Below are positions 61,277 through 64,000 of a DNA stretch of 64,000 nt, piece by piece (within the stretch, counting starts at the first letter, position 1; each line of letters begins with the position of its first letter). The stretch comes from an uncultured Oscillospiraceae bacterium. Lineage in GTDB: Bacteria; Bacillota; Clostridia; Oscillospirales; Oscillospiraceae. Made by a program: the position numbers and the translations under genes. The notes beneath the pieces are model-generated. The model had not been told where the DNA came from. It was given only the letters and a program-made list of their open reading frames with translations, and searched no databases. The DNA lies in the NCBI GenBank assembly GCA_958436045.1, contig CAUBIP010000001.1:14771-78770 (forward strand). The letters are read 5' to 3'.

Positions 61277-62082
61277 GCTTTGAAGTCATTCGTGCCGGGA
61301 AACTGGAATATCTGCAGTCCGCGCTCCTGCGGGAGCCGGGGGTCGTCCATTGCTTTTCGACCCGCTACGGCGGCGTTTCCGAAGGGCATCTGGCGGCGCT
61401 GAATCTCGGCATCCACCGGGGCGATAAGCCGGAAAATGTCCGGGAGAATTATAGGATCCTGGGCCAGGCTGTAGGCTTCCGGCCGGAGGAGCTGGTCTTT
61501 ACCAAGCAGGTGCATTCGGATATCGTGGTGCCGGTGGGCCGGAGCGACTGCGGCGCCGGCCTGGAGCGGGAGGTCACCCAGCCCCGGGACGGGCTGATGA
61601 CGAACGAGCCTCATGTGGCAGTCATCGCCTTCTCGGCGGACTGCACGCCGGTGCTGCTGCTGGACCCGGTGCGCCGGGTCGTCTCGGCCGTGCACGCCGG
61701 TTGGCGTGGGACGGCGGCCGGGATCGTTTATCGGGCGGTAGAGCAGATGCGCCAGCGCTACGGCTGCCAGCCGGAGGATATCCGGGCGGCCATCGGCCCC
61801 TGCATCGGCGCCTGCTGCTTTGAGACCCACCGGGATGTGCCTGACGCGATGGTCTCGGCCCTGGGCCCGGCGGCGCTGCCTGCGATCACGCCCTGTGGGG
61901 AGAAGTACCAGGTCGATCTCAAGCAGCTCAACGCTATCTGGCTGCGGCAGGCCGGGGTCCGGCAGATCGACATCTGCCCGCTGTGCACCGCGTGCCAGCC
62001 GGAGCGATTCTGGTCGCACCGGCGGGTCGGAAATGCGCGGGGCAGTCTGGCGGCGATCATTATGCTGCAAACTACACCGTAA
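61273..62082 (+). CDS. pgeF: Peptidoglycan editing factor PgeF (YfiH, laccase domain)
   Basis: 269 residues. Polyphenol oxidase-like fold with metal ligands His81 (KQVHSD), Cys124 (SADCTP) and His141 (VHAGWRGT). YfiH/PgeF removes L-Ser wrongly built into peptidoglycan stems. Also [11 protein letters not shown] and [10 protein letters not shown]. Coupled to secA by an ATGA overlap. Near the end of the plus-strand block. Confidence 0.92.
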   Translation: MSFEVIRAGKLEYLQSALLREPGVVHCFSTRYGGVSEGHLAALNLGIHRGDKPENVRENYRILGQAVGFRPEELVFTKQVHSDIVVPVGRSDCGAGLEREVTQPRDGLMTNEPHVAVIAFSADCTPVLLLDPVRRVVSAVHAGWRGTAAGIVYRAVEQMRQRYGCQPEDIRAAIGPCIGACCFETHRDVPDAMVSALGPAALPAITPCGEKYQVDLKQLNAIWLRQAGVRQIDICPLCTACQPERFWSHRRVGNARGSLAAIIMLQTTP

Positions 62083-62097
62083 ATGGAGGCGTGCGCC

Positions 62098-63648
62098 TTG
62101 AAAAAAAGAAAATGGCTGGCGCTGCTTCTGGCGCTGGCGCTGCTGGCAGGCTGCGGCAGCGCAGGGTCTGACGTTCCCCCAGAGGACACACCCCGGGATA
62201 CCGGTGATATCATCTCCGATGCGGTGGAGGCGACGCAAAACTCCCAGGTCACGTCCTTCGGCCTGGCCTACCAGGCCCAATACGGGCTGAATCCGTACCA
62301 GTGTACGGACCTGGCGAACCGGACGATCTTCTCTCTTTTGTATGACGGCCTGTTTACCGTGACGTCCACCTTTTCCGTGGAGCCGGTGCTGTGCGACCAC
62401 TATACCGTCTCGGATGATCTGATGACCTACACCGTGACGCTGCTGGAGAACGCCTGTTTTACCGACGGTACGCCGGTCTCGGCGGCGGATGTTGTCGCGT
62501 CCTATAACGCGGCCCGGGGCAGCGCGGTCTACGGCTCCCGGCTGCTGTATGTCTTTTCCGTCACGGCGGTGGACCAGCGAACGGTGCAGTTCCAGTTGGG
62601 AACGCCCTACGAGAATCTGCCGCTGCTGTTGGATATCCCCATTGTCGCGGCGGTCTCGGTGAACGATGTGCAGCCGATGGGCACGGGGCCCTACTATGCG
62701 GCGGTGCAGGACGGGGAGACGGTCCTGCTGCCCAATCCCCATTGGTGGCAGGAGTATAAGGCGGCGGTGACGGTCGAGTCCATCACCCTGGTGGAGACGG
62801 ATTCCCCGGCGGCAATCCGTGACGATTTTGAATATGGCGCCACCGGTGTCGTCTGCACAGACCCCAGCTCCTCGGCTTACGCCGATTATCACTGCGATTA
62901 CGAGCTTTGGAATTGCTCCACGCCCATTATGGATTTTATCGGCTTTAATACGACGAGTGGCATGTTCAGTGACGCTGGGCTGCGGGCGGCCTTTACGTAT
63001 CTGGTAGACCGGCAGACCATTGCCACGGATGTCTACAAAGGCTATGCAGAAGCGGCGGTGCTGCCGTGCAATCCCCTCTCGTCGCTGTATGATACGGCAT
63101 TGGCAGCAGAATACGATTACGCGCCGGAGAAATTTAAAGCGGCTTTACAGACAGACGGTGCGCTGGGCAGCGCGAAATTCCTGGTCTGCTCCTCTGATCC
63201 CGGGCGGCTTCAGGCGGCCCAGGTGATTGCCGATGAGGCGGCGAAATATGGGCTGGAGCTGAAGATCGACGCCCAGCCGTCAGATAAATTTACCTATATG
63301 GTCTACCAGGGAGACTATGACCTCTATTATGGCCAGGTGAAGCTGTCGCCGAATTTTGACCTGAGCAATTTCTTCAACGGCAGCAGCCTTGGCAACGGGG
63401 GCATCACCTCAGAGGCGCTGCTCAAGCTGTGTAAGGACGCGCTGGGCAATTCCGGCAACTACTATAGCCTGCACGAGACGATCCTGAAAAACGGGACGCT
63501 CTGCCCGGTGCTGTTCAAGGCCTACGCTGTGTATGCCACCCGGGGGATCATCACCAACATGGTCCCGGCGGTGGATAATGTATTCCATACCTCCAATGGC
63601 CGCTCCATTACCGACGCCCTGCCGGTGCCAGAGCAGACCGGTGGCTGA
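62098..63648 (+). CDS. Peptide/nickel-type ABC transporter substrate-binding lipoprotein
   Basis: 516 residues, SBP_bac_5-like (DppA/OppA class), anchored outside the membrane. Signal peptide KKRKWLALLLALALLAGCG with lipobox LAGC. Family blocks: YGLNPYQCTDLANRTIFSLL near the start, AYCE-type binding motif replaced by VTLLENACFTDGTPVSAADV. The start is TTG at 62098, seven bases after TGGAGGC; an ATG at 62083 overlaps that ribosome site. No permease or ATPase gene follows before the terminator, so its transporter lies elsewhere. The gene is 15 bases after pgeF. Confidence 0.85.
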   Translation: MKKRKWLALLLALALLAGCGSAGSDVPPEDTPRDTGDIISDAVEATQNSQVTSFGLAYQAQYGLNPYQCTDLANRTIFSLLYDGLFTVTSTFSVEPVLCDHYTVSDDLMTYTVTLLENACFTDGTPVSAADVVASYNAARGSAVYGSRLLYVFSVTAVDQRTVQFQLGTPYENLPLLLDIPIVAAVSVNDVQPMGTGPYYAAVQDGETVLLPNPHWWQEYKAAVTVESITLVETDSPAAIRDDFEYGATGVVCTDPSSSAYADYHCDYELWNCSTPIMDFIGFNTTSGMFSDAGLRAAFTYLVDRQTIATDVYKGYAEAAVLPCNPLSSLYDTALAAEYDYAPEKFKAALQTDGALGSAKFLVCSSDPGRLQAAQVIADEAAKYGLELKIDAQPSDKFTYMVYQGDYDLYYGQVKLSPNFDLSNFFNGSSLGNGGITSEALLKLCKDALGNSGNYYSLHETILKNGTLCPVLFKAYAVYATRGIITNMVPAVDNVFHTSNGRSITDALPVPEQTGG

Positions 63649-63660
63649 TGAAAAATAAAA

Positions 63661-63713
63661 AAATGCACCCGCCGGGCTTGCTTCAGGTTCAGTTCATCGG
63701 TGGGTGCTTTTTT
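63661..63713 (+). terminator. Terminator after the binding-protein gene
   Basis: GCACCCGCCG pairs with CGGTGGGTGC across a 24-base loop, and TTTTTTG follows. Confidence 0.85.
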
Positions 63714-64000
63714 GTATGCTGGAGCTAAAATATGAAGGAAATCCTGCAAAAACCGCGATGCTGCTGCGCAGATGTTTCAGCAGTCAGCGGCGGAAGAGAT
63801 GGAAAAATCTCAACAATGTATTACAATATGGTTTTTGCCAAAAATGTTTTAAAACCATCGGCTGCAGGAGAAAATAACCGGTTTTTTAAAGGAAAACGTT
63901 TTTGATTTGTGCGCAATCGTAGCTGCGTCGTGGACATTTTCTGCAAAAACAAGGGGGGAATCTCGGCTGCAGATGACAGAGGGCTCTTTTTGAAAAAGTA
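63714..64000. other. Right-hand end, no supported gene
   Basis: AT-rich strip of 287 bases after the terminator. A 57-codon frame (63732-63905) has GGAG before its ATG, but no recognisable domain and no clear codon bias, so I do not call it a gene. An upstream region of the next gene may begin here. Confidence 0.4.

Noticed and set aside
61003..62892. A 629-codon minus-strand frame opposite pgeF and the binding-protein gene
   Set aside because: Antisense shadow; starts and ends inside conserved genes and has no recognisable motif.
63732..63905. A 57-codon frame near the right end
   Set aside because: GGAG precedes the ATG, but the product shows no domain or bias and the stretch is AT-rich intergenic sequence. 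Kept as a remark only.

Overview
The window looks like chromosomal DNA of a GC-rich, endospore-lineage Clostridia, most likely Oscillospirales/Ruminococcaceae. This is inferred from gene content, not from any search. Pointers are a T-box leader on the ilv operon, an infC-rpmI-rplT operon with an attenuator-type leader, the ylxM-ffh-rpsP-khpA-rimM-trmD order, a YtvI-like protein, single-chain glycyl-tRNA synthetase, DnaD/DnaI-type helicase loading proteins, strong AGGAGG ribosome sites and TTGACA-17-TATAAT promoters. Almost everything is housekeeping or biosynthesis. I see no prophage, insertion sequence, CRISPR array, rRNA or origin.

Layout. 1-1.5 kb: a small zinc-ribbon membrane protein and a tRNA-Ala(CGC) flanked by two decayed genes (an AEC-type permease and a cupin-family protein). 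1.5-8.6 kb: recQ, two GNAT acetyltransferases, pta, an RluA-type pseudouridine synthase, a YtvI/AI-2E membrane protein, a divergent ACT-domain regulator and a small membrane protein. 8.6-11.4 kb: infC-rpmI-rplT with an RNA leader, then a uracil permease. 11.5-24.8 kb: an orphan ABC ATPase divergent from a T-box-controlled operon ilvB-ilvN-ilvC-ilvD-leuA-leuC-leuD-leuB-(DUF815 ATPase)-ilvA. This operon encodes nearly all of isoleucine, valine and leucine synthesis; only the branched-chain aminotransferase is missing.

24.8-33.4 kb, all on the minus strand: ylxM-ffh-rpsP-khpA-rimM-trmD followed by a sirtuin gene where rplS is often found, an SH3 lipoprotein, metG, a self-contained unit encoding a 28-residue amphipathic peptide, and a metallophosphoesterase. 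33.9-42.9 kb, plus strand: a U32 protein, maf, mreC, mreD, a class B PBP, DnaD, DnaI and a URO-D-fold protein, probably one transcription unit linking wall elongation with replication-initiation proteins.

43-64 kb: a TetR regulator with a clear operator, a MATE exporter, glyS, a DUF1292 protein, a flavoprotein/HxlR pair, a YoaK-type membrane protein, a MarR-controlled heterodimeric ABC exporter with complementary degenerate ATP sites, trmL-pgk-tpiA, an aminotransferase/HAD pair, secA, pgeF and an orphan peptide-type substrate-binding lipoprotein.

The least explained element is the 28-codon gene at 32570-32656, which has its own promoter, ribosome site and terminator. Other points worth a second look are the ATC start and tandem attenuators of infC, the T-box with unassigned specifier, the DUF815 ATPase inside the amino-acid operon, the sirtuin/trmD overlap, and the two gene remnants beside the tRNA.
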